Source: Verrucomicrobiales bacterium (GTDB taxonomy: Bacteria > Verrucomicrobiota > Verrucomicrobiia > Verrucomicrobiales > DEV007). Taken from it: a DNA stretch of 46,074 bases. Positions 25,598-32,663 of this stretch are shown here, one piece after another. Under the pieces are notes generated by a model. That model worked only from the letters and a program-made list of their open reading frames with translations. It ran no database searches and was not told the DNA's origin. Location: the NCBI GenBank assembly GCA_029213025.1, contig JARGOZ010000008.1, positions 42,635-88,708 of the forward strand. The letters run 5' to 3'. The position numbers and the translations under genes were made by a program. Within the stretch, counting starts at the first letter, position 1; every line of letters begins with the position of its first letter.

Positions 25598-26596
25598 CTA
25601 GCGGATAAACTCAACCCTGCCGTTGGCGACGGGTTCTTCCTCCGGGAACTGCTTTTGAGGATTCAACATCATTTCGCGCATTTCGCGAAGCCGGGTGATA
25701 CTCTCGGAAAAGTTCCCGGTTCCCTGTCTTGATCGCAGAGCGAAAGGATTGTTGTTGCCCCAGGTTTTCCACGGTCCGTCCGGGATTTCGTGAAGCTCGA
25801 CAAACCGCCAGTCACAGAGGGCGTTCCATTTAAATCCGAGATAATCCCGAATCGCGGGCGAAACATCGAGCCCGGCGCCTCCGTTGCCCCGGGTATTGGG
25901 GCGCTTCCCCTCGAACACATACTCCCAGTCATCGGTTTCAAACGGGCCGCAATCCTCCCACTGCCCGTAGCAGACCTTGTCACCCCGGCGAATCGCGATC
26001 CAACGTCCTTTGACAACAGATTTGCCATCGCGGTAAAACGCCTCCTCAAACCACGGCACACATTCTCTCGCCGTCGCCTTGGTCTTCAGTTTTGCGGTAT
26101 CATTGTAGGGCAGGGCGATGTAAAACGGATTTTGTTTCGGGATAAAATTCTTCGGCAGCCAACCACTGCGGTTTTCCTTGTCGGGGTCATCAAAGCCACC
26201 GAAATTTTTCGACCACTTCGGATCCCAGGAACTCGCCGTATTCGGCACCGGATTATTTCGCGTCGCTTTTTCCCCCACCCAGAAAAGGGTCGTCACGATA
26301 TCGTTTCGCCACGGATAGCAGGTGTAAGATGACCGGGGCCGCGAAGGGGCAAACACATCGGGCAGCTTTTCTCTGGATTTCGGAAAGGGAAATGATCCGG
26401 GCTGGAAACCGCCGACGCTGTTGACAAAAAACGAGCCCACATTAATCACATCGGTATGCCGGGCAGGAGTAAGGGTCAAAGCCTGGGCCGCAGCCGTGGC
26501 AGCGAGACTGCTCTGCCCGGAGACCAAGGCAGGAAGGCTGCATGCAGGGAAAATCACCAAAAGCAGAGCGAAAAAGTCGGGGTAGGGATTTTTCAT
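25598..26596 (-). CDS. Secreted protein with possible double-psi-beta-barrel domain
   Basis: This encodes 332 residues with an N-terminal signal region (MKNPYPDFFALLLVIFPACSLPALVSG). The middle holds SSYTCYPWRNDIVTTLFWVGE and many aromatic residues. Near residues 200-260, CYGQWEDCGPFETDDWEYVFEG...GLDVSPAIRDYLGF resembles the VxDxGPF...DLSPxAxxxLG pattern of RlpA-like double-psi-beta-barrel domains. The link to RlpA is my inference from these blocks only; no SPOR domain is present. The last 35 residues are polar. It is convergent with the protease gene, 13 bp apart. Function unknown, possibly cell-wall related. Confidence 0.6.
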   Translation of the reverse strand: MKNPYPDFFALLLVIFPACSLPALVSGQSSLAATAAAQALTLTPARHTDVINVGSFFVNSVGGFQPGSFPFPKSREKLPDVFAPSRPRSSYTCYPWRNDIVTTLFWVGEKATRNNPVPNTASSWDPKWSKNFGGFDDPDKENRSGWLPKNFIPKQNPFYIALPYNDTAKLKTKATARECVPWFEEAFYRDGKSVVKGRWIAIRRGDKVCYGQWEDCGPFETDDWEYVFEGKRPNTRGNGGAGLDVSPAIRDYLGFKWNALCDWRFVELHEIPDGPWKTWGNNNPFALRSRQGTGNFSESITRLREMREMMLNPQKQFPEEEPVANGRVEFIR

Positions 26597-26949
26597 ATCA
26601 TCAACGTGTCTTCACTGTAACGAAGGCGTCGTCCAGACCTGAGTGAAATCTCGTCGATTTGATGAACTTTATATAAACAGCCATAATAAAGAGCGTTTAT
26701 CGCCATTATTTAAAAACATTTTCACCTGGCTTGGAAATTGCGACGCACCGGGGACTGAAAGCAGGATTTTTTTCCTGTTCAGTATTGCCAAATCGTTCCG
26801 GCTCTGCTATGCCGGGGGCGTATTTGGAGGAAAACTGAAATTTTAAAAACTATTCCCCGAAAAGGGCTTTTTGAAATTTTATCTGAAGTTTCGATGAAGG
26901 AATAGATCTTTCGTCCGTTCTGAAAAGGTGTTAAACTGTTGTTGTTGAT
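26597..26949. other. Intergenic divergent promoter region, no gene seen
   Basis: This 353-bp stretch lies between divergent genes and is AT-rich in places. A 67-codon plus-strand frame inside it has no protein-like features. Promoters for both flanking genes must lie here, but I cannot point to convincing boxes. Confidence 0.5.
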
Positions 26950-27774
26950 ATGAAGTTAGGTTCTCTATCCCTGGCCGGGAAATTTTTCGTTATCGCCCTG
27001 ATTCCCGCTTTAGCCGGGACAGGTTGTAAAACCAGTAGTGATCAAGCTGCGGCGGCTATTCCGCCGTCTTCGGCACCGTCACTATTCCCCTCCAGCCTCC
27101 AGGCTGCCCCGACTGATGATTCCGGCATCTGGGCCGGCAGTGATTCAGGATCGAAACCGATCGAAGCGCCGAAAAAATCGGAGTCGAAACCATTTACTTT
27201 GAGATCCGGAGAGACTCTCGCCAGCTACAAAGTGCAAAAGGGGGACACGCTGGGTAAAATCGCCGCCCGTTACGGGACTTCGGTAAGTCGAATCCAGGCC
27301 GCGAATAAACTGTCCGGCACCAAAATTCTCGCCGGTAAGACTTATAAGATCCCGACGAAGAAGACCGAAGCCGAAATTGCCGCCGCCGGCTCCTCCTCCG
27401 CACCTGAGAAGAAGAAAACAACGGTCACAACCACTGTCTCGGCCCCGAAACCTCCATCACATAAGCCAACGTCGACTACGATTTCGTCATCTCCATCGCG
27501 TTCCTCATCTTCGTTTGGCTCGACCAGCTCGTCTTTCAGTTCGAACAACTCGTCTGATTCGACCTATTCTCCGCCTGAGCCGAGGACATTTTCTCCACCT
27601 CCGACTACCAGCCCGCCGACATTCACACCGAGGAATTTCGATTACAGCGGTCCCACCATTTCCAGCCCGGAGCGATCCGCGTCTTCCATCACGATTCCTT
27701 CAGACGAATCCGACTCCAGCGGCAACGGAGCAGCGTTCCCTTCACCGACTTTCGGTTCGGGTAGCTCTTTTTAA
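26950..27774 (+). CDS. LysM-domain lipoprotein with Ser/Pro-rich tail
   Basis: This is a 274-residue envelope protein. The lipoprotein signal ends at Cys26 (IPALAGTGC). One LysM peptidoglycan-binding domain spans about residues 93-136 (YKVQKGDTLGKIAARYGTSVSRIQAANKLSG, KILAGKTYKIP). The remaining half is low-complexity Ser, Thr and Pro, as in proteins that span the periplasm or are surface-exposed. It probably tethers the outer membrane to peptidoglycan. It is followed after 7 bp by mog, which suggests shared transcription without a clear functional link. Confidence 0.9.
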   Translation: MKLGSLSLAGKFFVIALIPALAGTGCKTSSDQAAAAIPPSSAPSLFPSSLQAAPTDDSGIWAGSDSGSKPIEAPKKSESKPFTLRSGETLASYKVQKGDTLGKIAARYGTSVSRIQAANKLSGTKILAGKTYKIPTKKTEAEIAAAGSSSAPEKKKTTVTTTVSAPKPPSHKPTSTTISSSPSRSSSSFGSTSSSFSSNNSSDSTYSPPEPRTFSPPPTTSPPTFTPRNFDYSGPTISSPERSASSITIPSDESDSSGNGAAFPSPTFGSGSSF

Positions 27775-27781
27775 ATTCTCC

Positions 27782-28273
27782 ATGGCCGGGGAAAAGATTA
27801 CCGTCGGCGTGATCACTGTGTCTGACCGCGCTGCGGCGGGTGAGTACGAAGATCACGGTGGCCCTGCCTTGAGAGAGGTTTGCACCCAAAGAGGCTGGAA
27901 AGTCGAAGCGGAGGCAGTTGTGCCGGATGATGTGGACAAAATTCAGAGCACAATCCGCGCTTTTTCCGCCCAGGGCTGCGGCCTGATTCTCACAACCGGC
28001 GGGACCGGGATTGCTCTGCGCGATGTCACTCCCGAAGCGATTCGGGCCATCATGCGAATCGAAATCCCGGGTTTCGGCGAAACGATGAGGATGAAATCCC
28101 TCGCCATCACTCCGAATGCCATCCTTTCGAGATGTCTCGGCGCTGTAGTCGATCAATCTCTGGTTCTCGCCCTGCCGGGTAAACCCAGCGGCGCGGTCGA
28201 GTGCCTCGAATTTGTCGAAGGTGCCATCCCACACTCCGTGAAGCTTTGCCTGGGAGTGCCTACCTCCTGTTGA
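27782..28273 (+). CDS. mog: Molybdopterin adenylyltransferase (MogA/MoaB family)
   Basis: This is a 163-residue enzyme that activates molybdopterin with ATP for molybdenum insertion, in the cytoplasm. Family motifs are VGVITVSDRAAAGEYEDHGGPAL at the N-terminus, TTGGTGIALRDVTPEAI near residue 78 with the GGTG loop, and ALPGKPSGAVECL near 130. The ATG at 27782 is set by the start of the first beta strand; the same frame is open much further upstream, antisense-like and Arg/His-rich, through the LysM gene. It is preceded by the LysM gene (7 bp) and its stop abuts the ATG of the next gene directly. Confidence 0.93.
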   Translation: MAGEKITVGVITVSDRAAAGEYEDHGGPALREVCTQRGWKVEAEAVVPDDVDKIQSTIRAFSAQGCGLILTTGGTGIALRDVTPEAIRAIMRIEIPGFGETMRMKSLAITPNAILSRCLGAVVDQSLVLALPGKPSGAVECLEFVEGAIPHSVKLCLGVPTSC

Positions 28274-29050
28274 ATGGACACGGGGCTGTCCGGCAAAAAA
28301 GTCATCGTATTCGGAGGCGCTTCCGGAATCGGCCAAGCCGTTGTCCGTGCCTTTCGATCCGAAGAGGCGGAAGTCTTCGTGGCCGATCTCGAACCGGGAG
28401 ATGAAACCAGTTCCGCGAAAGTCGACATCTCCGACCTCGCGGAAGTGACCACCGTAGTGAACCAAATCGGCGATAAACAGGGCGGAATTGATCACGTTGT
28501 CTGCGCGGCCGCCAAAGGATCGGGAAAATTCGGTTTTCCGTTTTGGAACCTCGAACCCGGCGATTGGAAATCCGTTCTCGAAGTGTCGCTTATTGGTTCC
28601 GTAAATGTCGCCCACGCCTGTCAGCCATGGCTTTGCGAGGGCGGAAACGATGGCAAAACCCTGCTGTATTTCACCTCGGTTGCCGGTCAGATCGGCTCGC
28701 AAACCGACCCGCCCTACAGCGCTGCGAAGGCCGGGGTAATTAATTTCACCCAGTGTGCCGCCAAAGATTTTGCCGCCTACGGAGTCCGGGTCAACGCGCT
28801 CTCCCCCGGCATGGTAAAAACCGATCTCAACGAATCGGTCTGGGCTTCCTCTCAGCAGGGGATTCCGGAAGAAAACCGCCTTTCCTACGAAGACTGGGCC
28901 GACCTAAAGATCAAATCCATCGCTCCCCTCGCCCGCTGGCAGGAACCGGAAGAATTCGGCGCGATGGCCGTCTATCTGGCCTCATTCCATGCGAAAAACA
29001 TCACCGGACAGATCATCAATATCGATGGTGGTCAGGTGATGAAAGGGTGA
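28274..29050 (+). CDS. SDR family oxidoreductase
   Basis: This is a 258-residue classical short-chain dehydrogenase. The NAD(P)-binding motif is GGASGIGQ near residue 14. An Asp at VADLEPGD at the end of the second strand suggests NAD preference. The catalytic part reads FTSVAGQIGSQTDPPYSAAKAGV, giving Ser, Tyr and Lys. The C-terminus INIDGGQVMKG is typical of the family. It starts on the base after the mog stop. The substrate cannot be inferred. A tandem 22-bp repeat array starts 14 bp after its stop. Confidence 0.92.
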   Translation: MDTGLSGKKVIVFGGASGIGQAVVRAFRSEEAEVFVADLEPGDETSSAKVDISDLAEVTTVVNQIGDKQGGIDHVVCAAAKGSGKFGFPFWNLEPGDWKSVLEVSLIGSVNVAHACQPWLCEGGNDGKTLLYFTSVAGQIGSQTDPPYSAAKAGVINFTQCAAKDFAAYGVRVNALSPGMVKTDLNESVWASSQQGIPEENRLSYEDWADLKIKSIAPLARWQEPEEFGAMAVYLASFHAKNITGQIINIDGGQVMKG

Positions 29051-29063
29051 AAATACGCCATTC

Positions 29064-29199
29064 AACAGGGTACAGTCAGAGACTTAACAGGGTACAGTCA
29101 GAGACCTAACAGGGTACAGTCAGAGACTCAACAGGGTACAGTCAGAGACTCAACAGGGTACAGTCGAGGACCTAAAAGGGTACAGTTCGATTTTTGACA
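29064..29199 (-). repeat. Tandem array of six 22-bp repeats with transposon-end-like terminus
   Basis: Units begin at 29064, 29086, 29108, 29130, 29152 and 29174, exactly 22 bp apart. Each carries AACAGGGTACAGTC (AAAAGGG in the last) followed by a less conserved GAGACTC-like tail. On the minus strand the array begins TGTCAAAAATCGAACTGTACCC at 29199. A TGT terminus followed by regularly spaced internal sites is the arrangement found at IS21- and Tn7-type ends, where the transposase binds several times. No transposase gene is nearby. The core recurs at 44779-44844. Confidence 0.8.
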
Positions 29200-29242
29200 G
29201 CAAAACACACTGAAGCCGCTTTCATCTCCAGCCGGAAAAGCC

Positions 29243-29953
29243 TCACCCTATACCGGTCAGCCGGGAGAGCAGATGATCGGTTTCGGCACGTTTCTTTAAT
29301 TCCCCAGGTGGGCAGTCCGCATATTTTTGGCCGCGATTAATAACGCAAATCCGAGTGGCCACTGAATCCCCCGGCTCCACTTCGCTGTTTGAATAAATCA
29401 CAGTCTTCCCTGCTCTGGTGGCCTCCTGCAGGATTTCTTTGATGAGGCTTTTTGTCTTGTCGTTGAGCTCCCCGGAAAAGGGCTCGTCAAGGATCCAGAC
29501 CGGTAGATTCAGAGTCGCGGCAACGGCAAAAACAACCCGCCGGGCATGATCTTCCGACAACTCCAACACCGGTGTTTGCGCGTGTTCCACCAGGTCAAAC
29601 CGTTTCAAATTTTCGACGATTTGGTCGCTCTCTCCAGACTCAGGATGCCGGGTGAGAAACCGGCTGATATTTCGTAAAACAGTCTCGCCGGGAACCAGCG
29701 GCGGTGTCGCAGGCAGAAAGAAACAGGACTGGGAAATTACCGGGTCATCGGGGAAAACGGATTTTCCGCCGTAGCGCAATTCCCCGGAATTCAGAGTAAC
29801 AGCCCCGGCGAGCGCCCGCAGCAGCGTGGTTTTTCCTGAAGAATGAAACCCGGCTACCGCGACGATTTCGCCGGAGTGACAGGATAGGCAAAAAGAGTCC
29901 AGAATAGTCGTTCGCGAGACTGTTTTGGTCGCATTGCTCAACTCAATATCCAT
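29243..29953 (-). CDS. ABC transporter ATP-binding protein with degenerate signature motif
   Basis: This is a 236-residue ABC ATPase. Walker A is GFHSSGKTT near residue 35 and Walker B is VWILDEPF near 153. The signature normally LSGGQ reads LSEDHARR, losing both glycines, so hydrolysis with a standard partner may be altered. There is no membrane domain in the protein, and no permease gene adjoins it. It starts 19 bp after the acyltransferase-GT9 gene and probably belongs to that operon, which suggests a part in lipid or glycan export, or in regulation of the envelope pathway. The partner is unknown. Confidence 0.85.
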   Translation of the reverse strand: MDIELSNATKTVSRTTILDSFCLSCHSGEIVAVAGFHSSGKTTLLRALAGAVTLNSGELRYGGKSVFPDDPVISQSCFFLPATPPLVPGETVLRNISRFLTRHPESGESDQIVENLKRFDLVEHAQTPVLELSEDHARRVVFAVAATLNLPVWILDEPFSGELNDKTKSLIKEILQEATRAGKTVIYSNSEVEPGDSVATRICVINRGQKYADCPPGELKKRAETDHLLSRLTGIG

Positions 29954-29972
29954 AGCACGGAGCGGATTTCGA

Positions 29973-31946
29973 TCAGCCTTTCATCAGGGCTTCAATTTCG
30001 CCAACCACCTGATCCACACTGATCCCGGTCATACAGCGGAAGTCGATGGGACACTCGCGTTTGAAGCAGGGGCTGCAATCGACCTTTTCGCGAATCACGC
30101 GGTGAATTTCGCCAATCGGACTGGTGAGAACCGGCTCGGTGGAACCGAAAATCGCCACTGTGGGAATCCCCAAAGCCGCAGCCAGATGCATCGTCCCGGT
30201 GTCGTTACTCACCACGATGTGGCAGGTTTTCAAGTAGTCGACGAGTTCGCCCACACTGGTTTTCCCGGCGAGATTTTCCTTCGGCTCTGCAATTGCGTCG
30301 TTCAGCTGTTCGCCCAGTGCCGCCTCAGCCGGACTGCCCACAATCGAAATGTGGATTTCATCTTCGGGATGTCTCTCCCTGAGCTGAGCTACCGCCCCGG
30401 CAAACCGGTCCAGCGGCCAGCGCTTCGCCTCGCCGAACTCTGCACCGGGGCACAGACAGATTTTCCATTGCTTCTGTCCCGCAGTGATCGGCTGAGGTGC
30501 CGGAGGCAATTTCAGAAGGTTTTCCCGGTCGCTGACATCCGCACCGAGATCCTCAACGATATGCAAATATCTCTCCAAATGATGTGTTGGCGGGTCGGAT
30601 GGCGGCTCTTTGGTTACCCGGCGAAGAAAACGTTTCCGGTGATGTCCGGCATAACCAAACAGTACCGGAACACCTCCAGCGCGGGCTTCGAGAGCGGAAC
30701 TGGTGGAATTCGGGAACAAAACCGCCGCGTCGTAAAAGGGTCGCCGCTCACGGATCAATTTACCGGCAACGGATGGCTTTACCCGCCCCGGCATGGTGAT
30801 AATATCGTCCACTTCCGGTTGCTGCCGCCACAAAGGTTCAAGATTTTCCCGGCAAAGAATCGTGACATGGGCGTCAGGTCGGCCGTTTTTCAGTGCTCGC
30901 ACCGCCGGGATCGACATGCAGGCATCGCCCAGCGGATTGGGGGATCGCACCAGCAAATAGTGGGGGTGTAACTCCTGTGCGCTCTCAGGTAGCGCTATTG
31001 GGAATTTGAACCAATGAGGGAACATGTCCCTGCCACTGGTTTTAAAGCGGTTATGAACCCAGAACCATTCCCCGGGATTCCCCTCCACGGTTTCGGTCAG
31101 CTTCCGGTTCAGCTCAGCGGCGATCTCCAGAGTCCATTCATCTTTCCGGGATTTATCGGCGGGAGGAAAGACCGGTTCATGAAATTTGATTTTCCACTTC
31201 TCGTCGCCATCCGGATACATGCCGACAAACATGATCGGAGCCCCGGTGCGCAAACTCAGCAGGGCGGGAAGAGTCGTGGTTGCAGCCAGACGGCCGAAAA
31301 AAGGTGCCCAAACTCCGCGATGTCCCGGGAACTGATCCATAAGAACGCCGAGAGCGCCCCCGTTCCGGAGAAACTCCGAAGGACCACGAAATCCGGCTTT
31401 TCTCTCAAACAAACTGGTTCCCAGCGCCCCGCGACGACGCTCGATATGCTGATTAATAAACGGGTTACGGAGCCCCTGATAAATGGTACCAAACGGAACC
31501 TGCTCCCCCAGCGGATTGATCCGAGCGTAGAGTTCCCAGTTGGCGGTGTGGGTCAGCGCACCTACCACACCTTTTCCGGCATCAATGCCACGCTGAAAAT
31601 TTTCGACACCCTCGTAACTGACCAGCTTTTCGATCTCATCATTTTCCATCAATGATGTCCTGGCACTGCCCAACATGTTTTTTCCGAGGGCACGGAAGTG
31701 CTCTTCTGTGAGGATCTCGATCTCTTCGGGCGTCCGCGTTGCTTCGTAGGCGATGGTAAGATTTCGCCGGACCAAATTACGATAACGCCCCGCAAAACGG
31801 TATATCAGTCCGCCCACAAATGAGCCGAAGCTCATGCAGGCGCCGAGCGGAAACAAACCGATGAACCACTCCGCTGATCGATACCCGAGGTAAGCCAAGT
31901 ACTGGAAAGGGATGGCTGCCGACTTTTTCACCTGACTGACAGCCAA
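29973..31946 (-). CDS. LpxL-type lipid A acyltransferase fused to GT9 heptosyltransferase-like domain
   Basis: This is a 657-residue fusion. Residues about 15-305 are a lysophospholipid/lipid A acyltransferase of the LpxL/HtrB family, with the HX4E catalytic motif HTANWE and the DQFPGHRGVWAPFFGR block that precedes LALRTGAP-like sequence. Residues about 325-655 are a GT9 domain: HYLLVRSPNPLGDACMSIPAV, KICLCPGAEFGEAKRWPLD, and NDTGTMHLAAALGIPTVAIFG for nucleotide-sugar binding. Both halves look intact. LpxL acylates lipid A and GT9 enzymes add core heptose or similar sugars, so one inner-membrane-associated protein may do both late lipid A and early core steps. It lies 15 bp after secG and 19 bp before the ABC ATPase gene. 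Confidence 0.9.
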   Translation of the reverse strand: MAVSQVKKSAAIPFQYLAYLGYRSAEWFIGLFPLGACMSFGSFVGGLIYRFAGRYRNLVRRNLTIAYEATRTPEEIEILTEEHFRALGKNMLGSARTSLMENDEIEKLVSYEGVENFQRGIDAGKGVVGALTHTANWELYARINPLGEQVPFGTIYQGLRNPFINQHIERRRGALGTSLFERKAGFRGPSEFLRNGGALGVLMDQFPGHRGVWAPFFGRLAATTTLPALLSLRTGAPIMFVGMYPDGDEKWKIKFHEPVFPPADKSRKDEWTLEIAAELNRKLTETVEGNPGEWFWVHNRFKTSGRDMFPHWFKFPIALPESAQELHPHYLLVRSPNPLGDACMSIPAVRALKNGRPDAHVTILCRENLEPLWRQQPEVDDIITMPGRVKPSVAGKLIRERRPFYDAAVLFPNSTSSALEARAGGVPVLFGYAGHHRKRFLRRVTKEPPSDPPTHHLERYLHIVEDLGADVSDRENLLKLPPAPQPITAGQKQWKICLCPGAEFGEAKRWPLDRFAGAVAQLRERHPEDEIHISIVGSPAEAALGEQLNDAIAEPKENLAGKTSVGELVDYLKTCHIVVSNDTGTMHLAAALGIPTVAIFGSTEPVLTSPIGEIHRVIREKVDCSPCFKRECPIDFRCMTGISVDQVVGEIEALMKG

Positions 31947-31961
31947 GGCTGCGGTTAGGGG

Positions 31962-32591
31962 TTACTCTGCACCCTTGCCTTTGCCGTCGCCTTTTGCAGC
32001 AGCCGGTGCATCGGCTTTGCCTTTTTCCGCTTTGGCATCGCCTTTTTCACCTTTTGGTGCAGCTGCTTTACCCTCGTCAGCTTTGGCGTCGCCTTTACCT
32101 TTTGGTGCAGCGGGAGCATCCGGAGTTTCAGCGGGTGCGTCAGGGGCCGGCGCAGATGTTTCAGCAGGAGCCGTAGGTGCCGGAGTCTCCGCAGGAGCCG
32201 GAGTGATATCCAGCAGAGAATCATCAATCGTAGGAGCCGGCGTGGTCGCGTCTTCTACACCGGGAAGTTTCGACATGCCTGGTGGCAGCGCAGGAACAGC
32301 GGGATCCTGTTTATCAACTTCCTCGAGCACGTTGCCGGCTGGAGAAGCGGAAAACTGCCTGGCTTTGATCATGGCAAGACCAACAGCCGTGACGAAGAAA
32401 ATCGTGGCAAGATAAGTTGTAATCTTCTGAAGAACGTCGGTAGTATGGGCTCCGAGAGCGGAATCAAAGGTCCCGCCACCGAACGCGGCACCGAGTCCCT
32501 CCTGTTTGGGACGCTGCACCAGAACGATCAGCACCAGCAGGATACTGACGATTATGATAGTTGCGGTTAACAAAATGGATAAAATGGCCAT
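31962..32591 (-). CDS. secG: Preprotein translocase subunit SecG with long Ala/Pro/Lys-rich tail
   Basis: The first 80 residues are a SecG: a membrane helix (LLTATIIIVSILLVLIVLVQRPKQEG), the family loop LGAAFGGGTFDSALGAHTTD, and a second helix (ITTYLATIFFVTAVGLAMI). It forms part of the SecYEG channel in the inner membrane. The remaining roughly 110 residues are low complexity, first Pro/Ala/Thr-rich, then repeated Lys/Gly/Asp/Ala blocks (KGEKGDAKAEKGKADA). SecG is normally about 75-110 residues, so this 209-residue form is twice the usual size. The ATG at 32591 is used; an earlier one at 32612 adds 7 residues. Confidence 0.9.
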   Translation of the reverse strand: MAILSILLTATIIIVSILLVLIVLVQRPKQEGLGAAFGGGTFDSALGAHTTDVLQKITTYLATIFFVTAVGLAMIKARQFSASPAGNVLEEVDKQDPAVPALPPGMSKLPGVEDATTPAPTIDDSLLDITPAPAETPAPTAPAETSAPAPDAPAETPDAPAAPKGKGDAKADEGKAAAPKGEKGDAKAEKGKADAPAAAKGDGKGKGAE

Positions 32592-32663
32592 GGGGCGGCG
32601 AATATGCGACACTACTTATAGATTGTAAAGTGGTAGAATCGTTCGATTAAAAAGAAAAATTGA

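Noticed and set aside
27377..27781. N-terminal extension of Mog
   Set aside because: The added 135 residues are Arg/His/Pro-rich, out of frame over the LysM gene, and MogA-type proteins begin at the ATG at 27782.
29064..29199. CRISPR array
   Set aside because: The repeat core is about 13 bp with 9 bases between cores, far too short for spacers, and there are no cas genes.
29925..30971. 348-codon plus-strand ORF
   Set aside because: It is antisense to the acyltransferase-GT9 gene, with no protein family features.
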